In this document: piece after piece, positions 33,055 to 39,693 of the stretch
How positions within the stretch are numbered: position 1 is the stretch's first letter
Layout of the letters: each line of letters starts with the position of its first letter
Assembly (NCBI GenBank): GCA_016207665.1
Contig: JACQPG010000160.1
Location: 1 to 61,178, forward strand
Source: Elusimicrobiota bacterium
Lineage (GTDB): Bacteria; Elusimicrobiota; Elusimicrobia; UBA1565; UBA9628
DNA: 61,178 bases
Direction: 5' to 3'
Position numbers and translations under genes: made by a program
Notes under the pieces: model-generated
Told to the model about the DNA's origin: nothing
Database searches by the model: none
What the model saw: the letters and a program-made list of their open reading frames with translations, nothing else

Positions 33055-33633
33055 TTGACCACCGTGAAGCTCTGGATTAATTTCCGCCCCTTTCGAGTCT
33101 TGATCCGCGCGGCATAGATACCCGATGAGACGAGATTCCTCTTTGAGTCGCGCCCTCGCCACAGCAGAGACTCTCCGCCTTCCCACCGCGCCCGATAAAC
33201 CTCCGCGCCGCGCAGGTCGAACAAAGTGATCTCCAGGGCGTCGGGACCGAATTCGGCGGCGTCGTTGATCCCGTCCGCCAAGCCGGGGCTCAGGACTCGT
33301 TGGGGCGCTCGGGCCCGCTCCTCGGCATCCTGAATGGGCGGACTCGGATCCCCGGGCTTTGCGGCCTCGGAGCTGGGCAGGACCCCATTCTGCCAGTGAT
33401 ACTGATCCAGCCCGAGTCCGATCCCGCAGCCCGGCACCAGGCTCTCGATCGGATCCGGCTCATGCACGACGACACGGGTCAAGGCCCGTATCGCCCTACC
33501 GCTATCGGGGTCGATACAGGAGGTATTATAGGAGTTCTGCGCGACACCGTCGAACCGGAATTCCCACCGCAGTTCGCCGGCAACGGCAGGAGCGCAGCAG
33601 CCCAGATCCCAAGCTTCTTCTAAAGATCGCAGG
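33051..33633 (-). pseudogene. C-terminal remnant of a large surface protein with FlgD-like end domain
   Basis: The frame is open further upstream, but only about 190 codons look like protein. The end (ALEITLFDLRGAEVYRARWEGG, RGRDSKRNLVSSGIYAARIKT, IQSFTVVK) is the FlgD-like/C-terminal sorting-type domain found at the tail of large exported proteins. No start codon suits the fragment, and upstream sequence belongs to plus-strand remnants. I read it as the surviving tail of a truncated gene. Confidence 0.6.
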
Positions 33634-33787
33634 CACGAACCAATCAGGGATGATCGTGTGGCGCGACAGCCGCAATAAGGACCGCATGGTGATGGGTCTC
33701 GACCCTTACATGCGCACCGAGGACCCCTTCCTGGTGACATACGACTTGAAGGGTCGGAAGACCGCCGTTTTCGGAGATTATCAATGA
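33620..33787 (+). pseudogene. Fragment of an unfamiliar repeat-family protein, copy A
   Basis: The frame encodes IVWRDSRNKDRMVMGLDPYM then EDPFLVTYDLKGRKT and a stop. It closely parallels the C-terminal half of the next gene (MLFFKNEADQHRIDMGLDI, NPYLVYWDNNGKKT). Only about 50 codons survive; the 5' part has been lost into the opposing remnant. The stop overlaps the next ATG, so the two were tandem, coupled paralogs. Confidence 0.5.
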
Positions 33788-34286
33788 TGATTTCCCGGAT
33801 GGGACTCCGGGCCGCCAGCCTGGCTCTTGGCGTGGTCGCAGGACTGCGCGACCTCGCGGCGGCCTGCATCTTGGGATTCGTGGGAGACCTCTTCTGCCTG
33901 CCTTTGGTCGCAGCGCCGCCCATCGGCGAGCTGATGGGCCACGCGATGAGCGTTCTGAGTCCCGACAACCACCTCCGCGTCCGGCTTATCTCTTGGAACG
34001 ACGCGATGGACCTATTTTTCATTGATAACGCCTCCGTGGAGCGGCTCGCGCTAGCGCTGTTTCCAGGAGGTGAGCCGGCCTTCATCAACTTAGCGCACCG
34101 CCAGCGCGCCGTCAATCCCAAGATAATGCTTAAGAACGAGGGCAGGAACCGCAATACGATGCTGTTCTTCAAGAACGAGGCCGATCAGCACCGCATCGAT
34201 ATGGGCTTGGACATCGACGGCGCCGATGAGAACCCCTACCTCGTCTACTGGGATAACAATGGAAAAAAAACGAAGCGTATTTGGTG
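33784..34286 (+). pseudogene. Truncated repeat-family protein, copy B
   Basis: The ATG at 33784 opens a frame with a hydrophobic N-terminal helix (LRAASLALGVVAGLRDLAAACILGF). The N domain then follows, and next the segment shared with copy A, ending NPYLVYWDNNGKKTKRI. A run of eight A residues at about 34262-34269 lies at the end of recognisable sequence. Beyond it the frame reads antisense through an ankyrin remnant and through the tRNA gene, so it is not natural coding. The family resembles short exported proteins in which a beta-hairpin pattern (xxMGLDxxGxPxLxxxDxxGK) repeats; function unknown. Confidence 0.5.
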
Positions 34287-34546
34287 CGTTCAACCATATC
34301 GGCGACCAGACCTCTCGCCAACTGCGCTTGGCCTTGTCGAGGGCCGTAGCGCCGCTGCGATTCTTGAGGCCGGCATCGGCGCCATGGTCGAGCAGCAGGC
34401 GCAAGGACTGCACATCCCCGAGCTCCCCTGCAATCATAAGCGGGGACGATATGCCGCGGACGGTCAGGAAGTTGACGCCGCGCTCGAGACAGGGGCGCGG
34501 CCTTGGCTCTGGCCGTGTCGCGCGCTTGCAAGGCCTTCCAGGTCAA
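34275..34546 (-). pseudogene. Ankyrin-repeat remnant
   Basis: The minus strand encodes LERGVNFLTVRGISSPLMIA followed by GELGDVQSLRLLLDHGADAG and NRSGATALDKAKR, a canonical ankyrin unit. The upstream part of the first unit (KALQARDTARAKA) is in another frame, so there is at least one frameshift, and no start or signal peptide remains. The downstream end merges into the antisense of copy B near the A-run. Confidence 0.6.
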
Positions 34547-34582
34547 AATGTGGCATAATTGTCAGGTTCGCTATTGCGATTT

Positions 34583-34654
34583 GGCGAGGTAGCTCAGTGG
34601 TAGAGCACCGGTCTGAAAAACCGGGTGTCGGTGGTTCGATCCCACTCCTCGCCA
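34583..34654 (+). tRNA. tRNA-Phe (anticodon GAA)
   Basis: 72 bases fold as a cloverleaf: acceptor GGCGAGG/CCTCGCC, D arm GCTC-AGTGGTA-GAGC, anticodon stem CCGGT/ACCGG with loop CTGAAAA (anticodon GAA, Phe), T arm GGTGG-TTCGATC-CCACT with one G-U pair. The discriminator base is A and the CCA end is not encoded. It lies between the decayed genes and a toxin-antitoxin pair, a typical position for an integration hot spot, although no duplicated 3' end was found here. Confidence 0.95.
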
Positions 34655-34712
34655 TCTTTTTCCAGCCGACTCAACCGAAACTTCGAGGTTTATGAGTTTT
34701 TTAGTTGGCGGA

Positions 34713-34741
34713 TTGCGGGGCATAAGTCTTCATGGTATACT
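34713..34741 (+). promoter_or_regulatory. Promoter of the second toxin-antitoxin pair
   Basis: TTGCGG (34713-34718) and TATACT (34736-34741) are 17 bases apart. The -10 box ends 8 bases before the antitoxin ATG at 34750, with no ribosome-binding site, so the message should be leaderless. GTATAC over the -10 box is self-complementary and may be part of an operator. Confidence 0.65.
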
Positions 34742-34749
34742 GACTCAGG

Positions 34750-34944
34750 ATGGCGAAATTCAATCTTTCTCCCCAATTTATCATCCGTAACGGCAAACCT
34801 ACGGCAGTTGTCTTGGATATCCGAGACTACCGCAAGCTTCTTGAGACGCTAGAAGATCGCGAAGACCTCAGAGAACTCCGCTCCCTTAAACGCCGCAAGC
34901 TGCGCTTCCGTTCCTTCGAAGCCTATCTCGGCTCCAAACATTGA
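34750..34944 (+). CDS. Antitoxin, Phd/RelB-like
   Basis: 64 residues: KFNLSPQFIIRNGKPTAVVLDIRDYRKLLETLEDRED then a basic C-terminal tail (RSLKRRKLRFRSFEAYLGSKH). The GKPTAVVLDIRDYRKL segment matches the strand-helix element of Phd/YefM-type antitoxins, and the tail should block the toxin. The stop overlaps the toxin start in a TTGA, so both are made together. Confidence 0.8.
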   Translation: MAKFNLSPQFIIRNGKPTAVVLDIRDYRKLLETLEDREDLRELRSLKRRKLRFRSFEAYLGSKH

Positions 34945-35198
34945 AGTATCGCGTCCTTCTCGAACGCAACGCTGAGCGGGATCTTAATAATCTGCAGCCA
35001 TCAATCCGTCAGGACATCATCCGGAAAGTTCTTCATCTCCAAGACAATCCTCGACCCCAGGGCTGCAAAAAACTGGAAGGATCAGCTCATAATTGGCGGT
35101 TGCGCCATGGCGCTTACCGCATTCTTTACGCGATCGATGATTCGTCCAAGACCGTCTACGTATACCGGATCAAGCATCGCAAAGAAGCCTACCGGTAG
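34941..35198 (+). CDS. RelE/ParE-superfamily toxin
   Basis: 85 residues from a TTG at 34941. The pattern KYRVLLERNAERDLNNLQPSIRQDIIRKVLHL, then NPRPQGCKKLEG and the terminal WRLRHGAYRILYAIDDSSKTVYVYRIKHRKEAYR, is that of RelE mRNA interferases, with the late Arg, Lys and Tyr positions that act in catalysis. It is translationally coupled to the antitoxin. The rare start codon would keep toxin output below antitoxin output. Confidence 0.87.
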   Translation: MKYRVLLERNAERDLNNLQPSIRQDIIRKVLHLQDNPRPQGCKKLEGSAHNWRLRHGAYRILYAIDDSSKTVYVYRIKHRKEAYR

Positions 35199-35315
35199 TC
35201 CTTTCATTGAAATCCCGACAAGTATCTCGATAAAAGATCAGAGAATTACGCAGGCACTGAGCCATCTTTTTGCGCCTGATTCCTTCCAAGCTGGCACTCA
35301 GTCCGGCCCGAGACT

Positions 35316-35340
35316 TCAACTGTCTCTGACAAACAGTTGA
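35316..35340. terminator. Inverted repeat after the toxin gene
   Basis: TCAACTGT and ACAGTTGA form perfect 8-bp arms around 9 bases, about 120 bases past the toxin stop. No T run follows, so termination is only possible. The remaining bases between 35199 and 35391 show no gene. Confidence 0.3.
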
Positions 35341-35391
35341 CCCGCCCGGGCCGGCTCCTGGAGTTAGAATGCCATGTCGCCAGGAGGAGAT

Positions 35392-35652
35392 ATGACCTTA
35401 GAGAAGGATCAGATGGAAGCGCTGATCGCGTTGAATGATTTCATGAAATCCGTGATACGGCTCTCGCAAGCCTTGGAGAACCTGTCGCCGCATAGCCGGA
35501 CCCTGATGGGGCTTTTCGGCCAGAAGGAGACGGCCCTGCTCTATTCCGCCACCCGCATCGCCCTGCACCGGATGCTGGGAGCCGCTCCTGAGACCCAGGA
35601 GATCAAGAATGTCTGGGATCGCTTCAAGGAGATCGCGGAAAGCCTGGTCTAA
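35392..35652 (+). CDS. Small helical protein of unknown function
   Basis: 86 residues, not recognised. AGGAGGAGAT just before the ATG at 35392 is a strong ribosome-binding site and fixes this start against one 18 bases upstream. The sequence (KDQMEALIALNDFMKSVIRLSQALENL, then SRTLMGLFGQKETALLYSATRIALHRML) is mostly amphipathic helix with no cysteines or membrane segment. It is followed after 42 bases by a receiver protein, so a signalling partner role is possible but unproven. Confidence 0.7.
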   Translation: MTLEKDQMEALIALNDFMKSVIRLSQALENLSPHSRTLMGLFGQKETALLYSATRIALHRMLGAAPETQEIKNVWDRFKEIAESLV

Positions 35653-35656
35653 GGCC

Positions 35657-35685
35657 TTGCATTCCCAAGGCGGGCGATATACACT
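35657..35685 (+). promoter_or_regulatory. Promoter of the receiver gene at 35695
   Basis: TTGCAT (35657-35662) and TACACT (35680-35685) are 17 bases apart, and the -10 box ends 9 bases before the ATG. No ribosome-binding site is seen. Confidence 0.5.
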
Positions 35686-35694
35686 CTGGACTGC

Positions 35695-36150
35695 ATGGAG
35701 CCGCCCAAGGAGCTCTCCCAGCCCAAGGATAAGCTCATTCTCATCGCGGATGATGATGAGCCGGTCAGGGAATTCCTCAACACCATCGTCTCGAACGAGG
35801 GATTCCGAGTCGTGACCGCCAAGGACGGCCCCGATGCCTTGGCCAAGATCGAGCAGAATAAGCCTGATCTGATCATCACGGACTTGATGATGCCGGGCCA
35901 GGGCGGCTATGAGGTGTTGCGCCAGCTTCAGACGCCGGAGACCAGGCGCATACCCATCATCGTGGTGACGGCCAGCCGGGTCAATGACTCGACCATCCAG
36001 ATGATCCGATCGGAAGCCAACGTGATCGAGTTCATCAGCAAGCCGATACAGATACCCGTTCTGGTCACGGCCCTGCACCATTATCTCCGCACCAAGCCTC
36101 CCGAGCTGCAGAAAGACAAGCTTTTCCGCCTTTTCCGCCCCAACGAATAG
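35695..36150 (+). CDS. Stand-alone response regulator receiver protein
   Basis: 151 residues made of one receiver domain: acidic cluster ADDDE at 19-22, phospho-acceptor Asp63 in LIITDLMMPGQGGYEVL, the switch Thr in IVVTAS and Lys in FISKPIQ. There is no output domain. It is closely similar in plan to the two receivers at 49970 and 50445, sharing the GGYEVLRQLQ segment and a similar spacing of the C-terminal part. It probably acts by protein contact; no kinase is adjacent. Confidence 0.92.
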   Translation: MEPPKELSQPKDKLILIADDDEPVREFLNTIVSNEGFRVVTAKDGPDALAKIEQNKPDLIITDLMMPGQGGYEVLRQLQTPETRRIPIIVVTASRVNDSTIQMIRSEANVIEFISKPIQIPVLVTALHHYLRTKPPELQKDKLFRLFRPNE

Positions 36151-36177
36151 GCCTGGCGCCCCGGGGAGCATTCCTGG

Positions 36178-36183
36178 TAGAAT
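36178..36183 (+). promoter_or_regulatory. -10 box 8 bases before the cupin start
   Basis: TAGAAT ends 8 bases before the ATG at 36192, with no ribosome-binding site. The -35 region is weak. Confidence 0.45.
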
Positions 36184-36191
36184 GGCTTGGC

Positions 36192-36617
36192 ATGGCGAAG
36201 CATCTTCTCCTGCCCCTGCTGGCCGGGCTGGCCCTGGGCTCCGAATCCGACCCGGCCCGCATCCAAAAGGCCGAGGAACTGTCGTGGACCGCCTCGGGCA
36301 GCCTCCCGCCCGGAGCGGAATATCACCCCATCGTGGAGGACAAGAAGACGGGGGCCATACAATCCCTAGCCCGTTTTCCCTCGGGCTACGAGCTCGGCTT
36401 TCATTCGCATAGCCACAGGGAGATCATCGTGGTGCTCAAAGGCCGTCTGCTTTTCGAGCTTAAGGGAAGGAGCGAGATCCTGCAGCCGGGGTCCTATGTC
36501 GTGATACCGGCCGGCACCGAGCATGCCCTCAAGGGCAAGGGCTGGGGCGAAACCTGGTTGCTGCTCTCTCTTGACGGGGCCTTCGACGTCAAGCCCGCTG
36601 GCTCGCCTACCCGATAA
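36192..36617 (+). CDS. Cupin-domain protein, probably exported
   Basis: 141 residues. A short hydrophobic start (AKHLLLPLLAGLALGSESDP) may be a signal peptide. The cupin core shows motif 1 as ELGFHSHSHREIIVVLKGRLLFE and motif 2 as PGSYVVIPAGTEHAL, with His, His, Glu and His positioned to bind a metal. Small single-cupin proteins vary widely in role, from sensors to enzymes, so no reaction is assigned. It is followed by a terminator shared with the convergent subtilase gene. Confidence 0.82.
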   Translation: MAKHLLLPLLAGLALGSESDPARIQKAEELSWTASGSLPPGAEYHPIVEDKKTGAIQSLARFPSGYELGFHSHSHREIIVVLKGRLLFELKGRSEILQPGSYVVIPAGTEHALKGKGWGETWLLLSLDGAFDVKPAGSPTR

Positions 36618-36619
36618 AA

Positions 36620-36652
36620 AAAGCTCCCGCCCTTGCCGTCGACGGGAGCTTT
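36620..36652. terminator. Bidirectional intrinsic terminator
   Basis: AAAGCTCCCG and CGGGAGCTTT form a perfect 10-bp stem. On the plus strand it ends TTTATCTT, and on the minus strand a run of seven T follows, so it should end both the cupin gene and the subtilase gene (stop 36667). Confidence 0.85.
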
Positions 36653-36666
36653 ATCTTAGCGGATTC

Positions 36667-37968
36667 TCAGCGTATCAAACGATCCGCGTCTACCATGCCG
36701 AAGCCCTGATCCGTGGCCTGGAGGCCCGGCAAGGGCCTGGCCGCCCGGCGCAATTGCCCGAGAACGCCGTCCGGGCCGTCGAGGCCGCGATAGCCCATGG
36801 ACACGACCAGAGCGGCCAGCCCGGTCACATGGGGCGCCGCCATGGAGGTGCCTGACATGGGCACCAGATCATCGCCGATGATGGTCGACAGTATGGACTT
36901 GCCCGGAGCGATGAACTTGACCTCGAGCCCGCGGCTGGAAAAATCCGCGATCTGATTGTCCCAGTCGCTGGCCGCCACCGCGATGGTCTCGGGGTAAGCC
37001 GCGGGATAACCCACCGAGCTGCCCGACTCGGGCTTGCCCGAGTTGCCGGCGGCCGCGACGATCACGACCCCCCGAGCCTTGGCGTATTTGACCGCCTGCT
37101 CCATGCTGTCGCTGGGAAAGGGGGCTCCCAAGCTCATATTGGCCACGTGCATTCCGTTGTTGGCGCACCAGATGACGCCCTTGATCACGTCGCTGAGCGT
37201 CCCGCTGCCCTCCGCGTCGAGCACCTTCACCGCGTAGAGCCGGGCCTTGGGCGCGACGCCCACCACGCCCCGGCCATCGCGAGCGGCCCCGATGGTCCCC
37301 GCGACATGCGTGCCATGCCCATTATCGTCCAGATAGCTCTCGGGCTTTTCCGAGTCCGAGATGGCGGAGAAGCCTCCATCGACGCGCCCCTGGAGATCCG
37401 AGTGATACCAATCGACTCCGGTATCGACTATCGCCACACGCACGCCGGCTCCCTCGGTCTTGTCCCACGCGGCCTGGGCCTTGAGTCGCGCCACTCCCCA
37501 GGGCAGCTCTCCGCGAAAAGCCATCCGGCTCACTTCGCGGCCGAGCCTCGGCCTCTCGAATTTCGGCAACCCGAGCTCCTTGAGGCTCGGGTTGGGAAAG
37601 GCCACGCCGGCATAGCCCGCGGCTCCTCCCTCGATCCATTTGATGCGGAAATCCTCCTCGACCGCAATCCCTTGGGCGGCCAAAGCCTGGATGCGCGCCT
37701 CTTGCCCCAAGTCGTGGCCTTGAGAAGTCTTCCTGACGGCTCCCGTTTCGCCCGGCAATTGCGCGACGACCGCGACGAATTCCTCATCGCTGTTGCCGTT
37801 GCTGATGATGCTTCCCAGCGGCTTGGCGTTGAGCTCCTGCAGGACTTTCTCGCGGGCGGCCAGCGTCGTTCCGGATTTGAAGCGGATGATCACCCTCCGT
37901 TCCGCAGCCGACGACGATGCTGCCAGGAACGCGAGGCACATCAGCGCCAACGACCATGCTCTCCCCAT
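36667..37968 (-). CDS. Secreted S8-family serine protease (subtilase)
   Basis: 433 residues. A signal peptide (1-22) and an inhibitor-like propeptide (about 23-115, RRVIIRFKSGTTLAAREKVLQEL) precede the catalytic domain. The triad is Asp182 (AIVDTGVDWYH), His218 (DDNGHGTHVAGT) and Ser375 (MSGTSMAAPH), with the oxyanion Asn near 309 (AAAGNSGKP). All are intact, so the enzyme should be active outside the cytoplasm. AGGGGG precedes the ATG at 37968. The propeptide resembles the N domain of the exported protein at 24595, which lacks a protease. Confidence 0.94.
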   Translation of the reverse strand: MGRAWSLALMCLAFLAASSSAAERRVIIRFKSGTTLAAREKVLQELNAKPLGSIISNGNSDEEFVAVVAQLPGETGAVRKTSQGHDLGQEARIQALAAQGIAVEEDFRIKWIEGGAAGYAGVAFPNPSLKELGLPKFERPRLGREVSRMAFRGELPWGVARLKAQAAWDKTEGAGVRVAIVDTGVDWYHSDLQGRVDGGFSAISDSEKPESYLDDNGHGTHVAGTIGAARDGRGVVGVAPKARLYAVKVLDAEGSGTLSDVIKGVIWCANNGMHVANMSLGAPFPSDSMEQAVKYAKARGVVIVAAAGNSGKPESGSSVGYPAAYPETIAVAASDWDNQIADFSSRGLEVKFIAPGKSILSTIIGDDLVPMSGTSMAAPHVTGLAALVVSMGYRGLDGPDGVLGQLRRAARPLPGLQATDQGFGMVDADRLIR

Positions 37969-38002
37969 GGTGCACCCCCTGGCCCGATGGCTCGGGCTGT
38001 TT

Positions 38003-38016
38003 CACTGCCGGCAGTG
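38003..38016. promoter_or_regulatory. 14-bp palindrome in the subtilase leader
   Basis: CACTGCCGGCAGTG is perfectly self-complementary and lies between a likely -10 box (TACACT, minus strand, just upstream) and the subtilase start at 37968. Its place downstream of the -10 box would suit a repressor. Confidence 0.4.
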
Positions 38017-38020
38017 TAAC

Positions 38021-38165
38021 AAAAGGCCTATTTATGCCATGGGTCAAAGGACCTATTTTTAAATAGGTCTTAAGACCTATGTCTTGGCCAAAGGTCCTAG
38101 GCCCAAGGATGCCGATGCTAGCATATTAATGGGTCAAAAGGCCTATATTATTTTTAGGTCTTGTG
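38021..38165. repeat. Cluster of repeated AGGNCCTAT-like palindromic words
   Basis: This AT-rich stretch carries AGGCCTAT, GGACCTAT, TAGGTCTT, AAGACCTAT, AAAGGTCCTAGG, GGCCTATA and TAGGTCTT within 145 bases. A unit of 31-32 bases occurs twice in direct orientation (38041-38071 and 38131-38162), beginning GGGTCAAA and ending TAGGTCTT. Nested palindromes include ATAGGTCTTAAGACCTAT (38063-38080) and ACCTATTT/AAATAGGT (38051-38068). It fills the gap between the divergent subtilase (start 37968) and the small gene at 38257, and may be a multi-site operator. Confidence 0.65.
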
Positions 38166-38215
38166 TACCAAAAGGGGGACGCGGGGGTTCCGCGGGCGGG
38201 AGCGGCGGAGAGCCC

Positions 38216-38244
38216 TTGACGCCTCAGCCTAGTGGAGTTATACT
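38216..38244 (+). promoter_or_regulatory. Sigma-70-like promoter before the small gene
   Basis: TTGACG (38216-38221) and TATACT (38239-38244) are separated by 17 bases. The -10 box ends 12 bases before the ATG at 38257, leaving a leader of only about six bases and no ribosome-binding site. Confidence 0.7.
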
Positions 38245-38256
38245 CCCAGCAGAACC

Positions 38257-38439
38257 ATGAAACGCGCGCCGAGAAGGACCGACTCAAAAGCCAAGGCCGG
38301 CCGAAAGACCAAGGCGGAACGGGGTCGACCCATGGAACTCGACCCGAATTGGCACGAGTTGGAAGCTCAACACGACAGGATCAAGCACGACTGGGCTAGC
38401 CTCGCTGCGATGCTGGGCGTCACCCGCGATCGAGACTAG
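38257..38439 (+). CDS. Small basic protein of unknown function
   Basis: 60 residues, not recognised. The first 26 are very rich in Lys and Arg (KRAPRRTDSKAKAGRKTKAERGRP); the rest (LDPNWHELEAQHDRIKHDWASLAAMLGV) is acidic to neutral and helical. It could bind nucleic acid. A near-ideal promoter just upstream supports that it is expressed. It ends 7 bases before the convergent nuclease gene stop and faces the repeat cluster at its 5' side. Confidence 0.55.
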   Translation: MKRAPRRTDSKAKAGRKTKAERGRPMELDPNWHELEAQHDRIKHDWASLAAMLGVTRDRD

Positions 38440-38445
38440 CTCCGG

Positions 38446-39693
38446 CTATTCCTCGTCGGAGTCTCGTTTCCGCCGCACCCGCACGACCGTTTCCTTGACC
38501 GCCTTGGCGTAACGGTTCACCCAATCCTCGAGCTGGGCTAGCCACTCCGGCCACTCCTTCCTCTTATAAGCCTCCCCCAGCCGGTGGCAATCCAGATGGG
38601 CCAGCGCCTTCCATAGCGGGGTGGCCTTGACCTCGGCCTCGAGCGCCTCGAAGGCCTCCGGTTGATGGCTGCGGGTCGGGAACTTGAGCTCCTCTTTCAG
38701 AGAAACGTTGGCTACGCCGCGCAAGCCGTGCACCGCGGAAACGCCCTTGGCTTGGGCGAAAACGACGAGCCTGGTTTCCACCTCCTCCTGTTCTCCCTCG
38801 AGTTCCCTGATCTTTTCCCTCAATTCCCTCCTTTTCAGGTCCAAGGAGAGCCATTTTTCGACCAGGCGCGCGCCTTCGTCCTCGGCCAGCGCCGCCGCGT
38901 CGAGCCCCTTGAGCTGCTCCGCGTGGCTCCAAAGAGGGCAAAGATCGCGGTACTCGCACCAGTCGCAGAGCGGGCTCTGGCGGGGCTCGAAGACGCGCTC
39001 GGCCTTGATGGCGGCGATGAGAGCTCTCATCTGCGACTTGAGCTCCTCGAGCTGCTCGAGGCTGCGCCGGGAGCTGAGCGTCTTGCCGTGCCGCACATAA
39101 TGCCATACCAGCCTGACCTGGCGCGTGTCCGGCCAGTTATGCCTGACGGCCAGGTCATAGATGGCCAATTGCCAGTCGCGGTCCACATCCTGCTGGGCGG
39201 GAAGATTCTTGGCCGTCTTGTAGTCGTGTATCTCGAAAGTCCCGTCCGGGACCAAGGCCAAACGATCGATGAAGCCCTCGACGCGGTATTCCTGGCCGTC
39301 CACCGTCAAAGGGAAGCCCAACCTCTTCTCCACCGCCACCGTCCTGTCCGCGTCGAACGGTTTATGGGCGCGATAATAGAGCGAGATGCATTCCCGCCCC
39401 ACCGCGCGCCAGCCCTCGGCGCCGCCATGCCGGATGAGCACTTGCGGCGACCATTCCTTATCCCACCACGACTCGAAGCCGGCGAGAACCTCCTGCTCGC
39501 TGAGAAGGCGGCCCTGGAGCAGGGTTTCATAAAGGATCTCGAAGGCCTTATGGACGCAGGAGCCCAGGAACGCCTCGATCGACTGCACGTCCCTCTCGAT
39601 CTTGTCTACGTAGCGGTAGCGATAGCGCCTGGGGCAATCCTTGTACGTGTCCAGCCGCGAGGGAGAGAAGCGGCGGCTAGAATCCTCGGCCAT
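38446..39693 (-). CDS. PD-(D/E)XK nuclease of the RecB/Cas4-like superfamily
   Basis: 415 residues from the ATG at 39693. Family landmarks are RFSPSRLDTYKDCPRRYRYRYVD at the start, RVEGFIDRLALV with the metal-binding Asp, and FEIHDYKTAKN with the catalytic Asp and Lys. Four cysteines (Cys20 and CDWCEYRDLC) are placed to hold an iron-sulfur cluster. The C-terminal ~130 residues carry a charged coiled coil. No helicase, recombination or CRISPR gene is nearby, so its partner is unknown. It overlaps the rlmI stop by one base. Confidence 0.87.
   Translation of the reverse strand: MAEDSSRRFSPSRLDTYKDCPRRYRYRYVDKIERDVQSIEAFLGSCVHKAFEILYETLLQGRLLSEQEVLAGFESWWDKEWSPQVLIRHGGAEGWRAVGRECISLYYRAHKPFDADRTVAVEKRLGFPLTVDGQEYRVEGFIDRLALVPDGTFEIHDYKTAKNLPAQQDVDRDWQLAIYDLAVRHNWPDTRQVRLVWHYVRHGKTLSSRRSLEQLEELKSQMRALIAAIKAERVFEPRQSPLCDWCEYRDLCPLWSHAEQLKGLDAAALAEDEGARLVEKWLSLDLKRRELREKIRELEGEQEEVETRLVVFAQAKGVSAVHGLRGVANVSLKEELKFPTRSHQPEAFEALEAEVKATPLWKALAHLDCHRLGEAYKRKEWPEWLAQLEDWVNRYAKAVKETVVRVRRKRDSDEE

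Noticed and set aside
33634-34172. N-terminal extension of the FlgD-like remnant on the minus strand
   Set aside because: This part is antisense to the two truncated paralogs and has no protein-like pattern.
34287-34695. Continuation of copy B through the ankyrin remnant and tRNA
   Set aside because: A natural gene would not read through a functional tRNA; the frame is open only by chance.
34583-35198. Integrase attachment site at tRNA-Phe
   Set aside because: No repeat of the tRNA 3' end and no integrase are visible in the window; only the position is suggestive.
35316-35340. Third copy of the CTGT-N8-ACAG palindrome
   Set aside because: AACTGT and ACAGTT recur here but 9 bases apart and with a different centre, so it is better read as a hairpin.
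38021-38165. Possible CRISPR array
   Set aside because: The repeats are short, irregularly spaced and variable, with no uniform spacers, and no cas genes are present.
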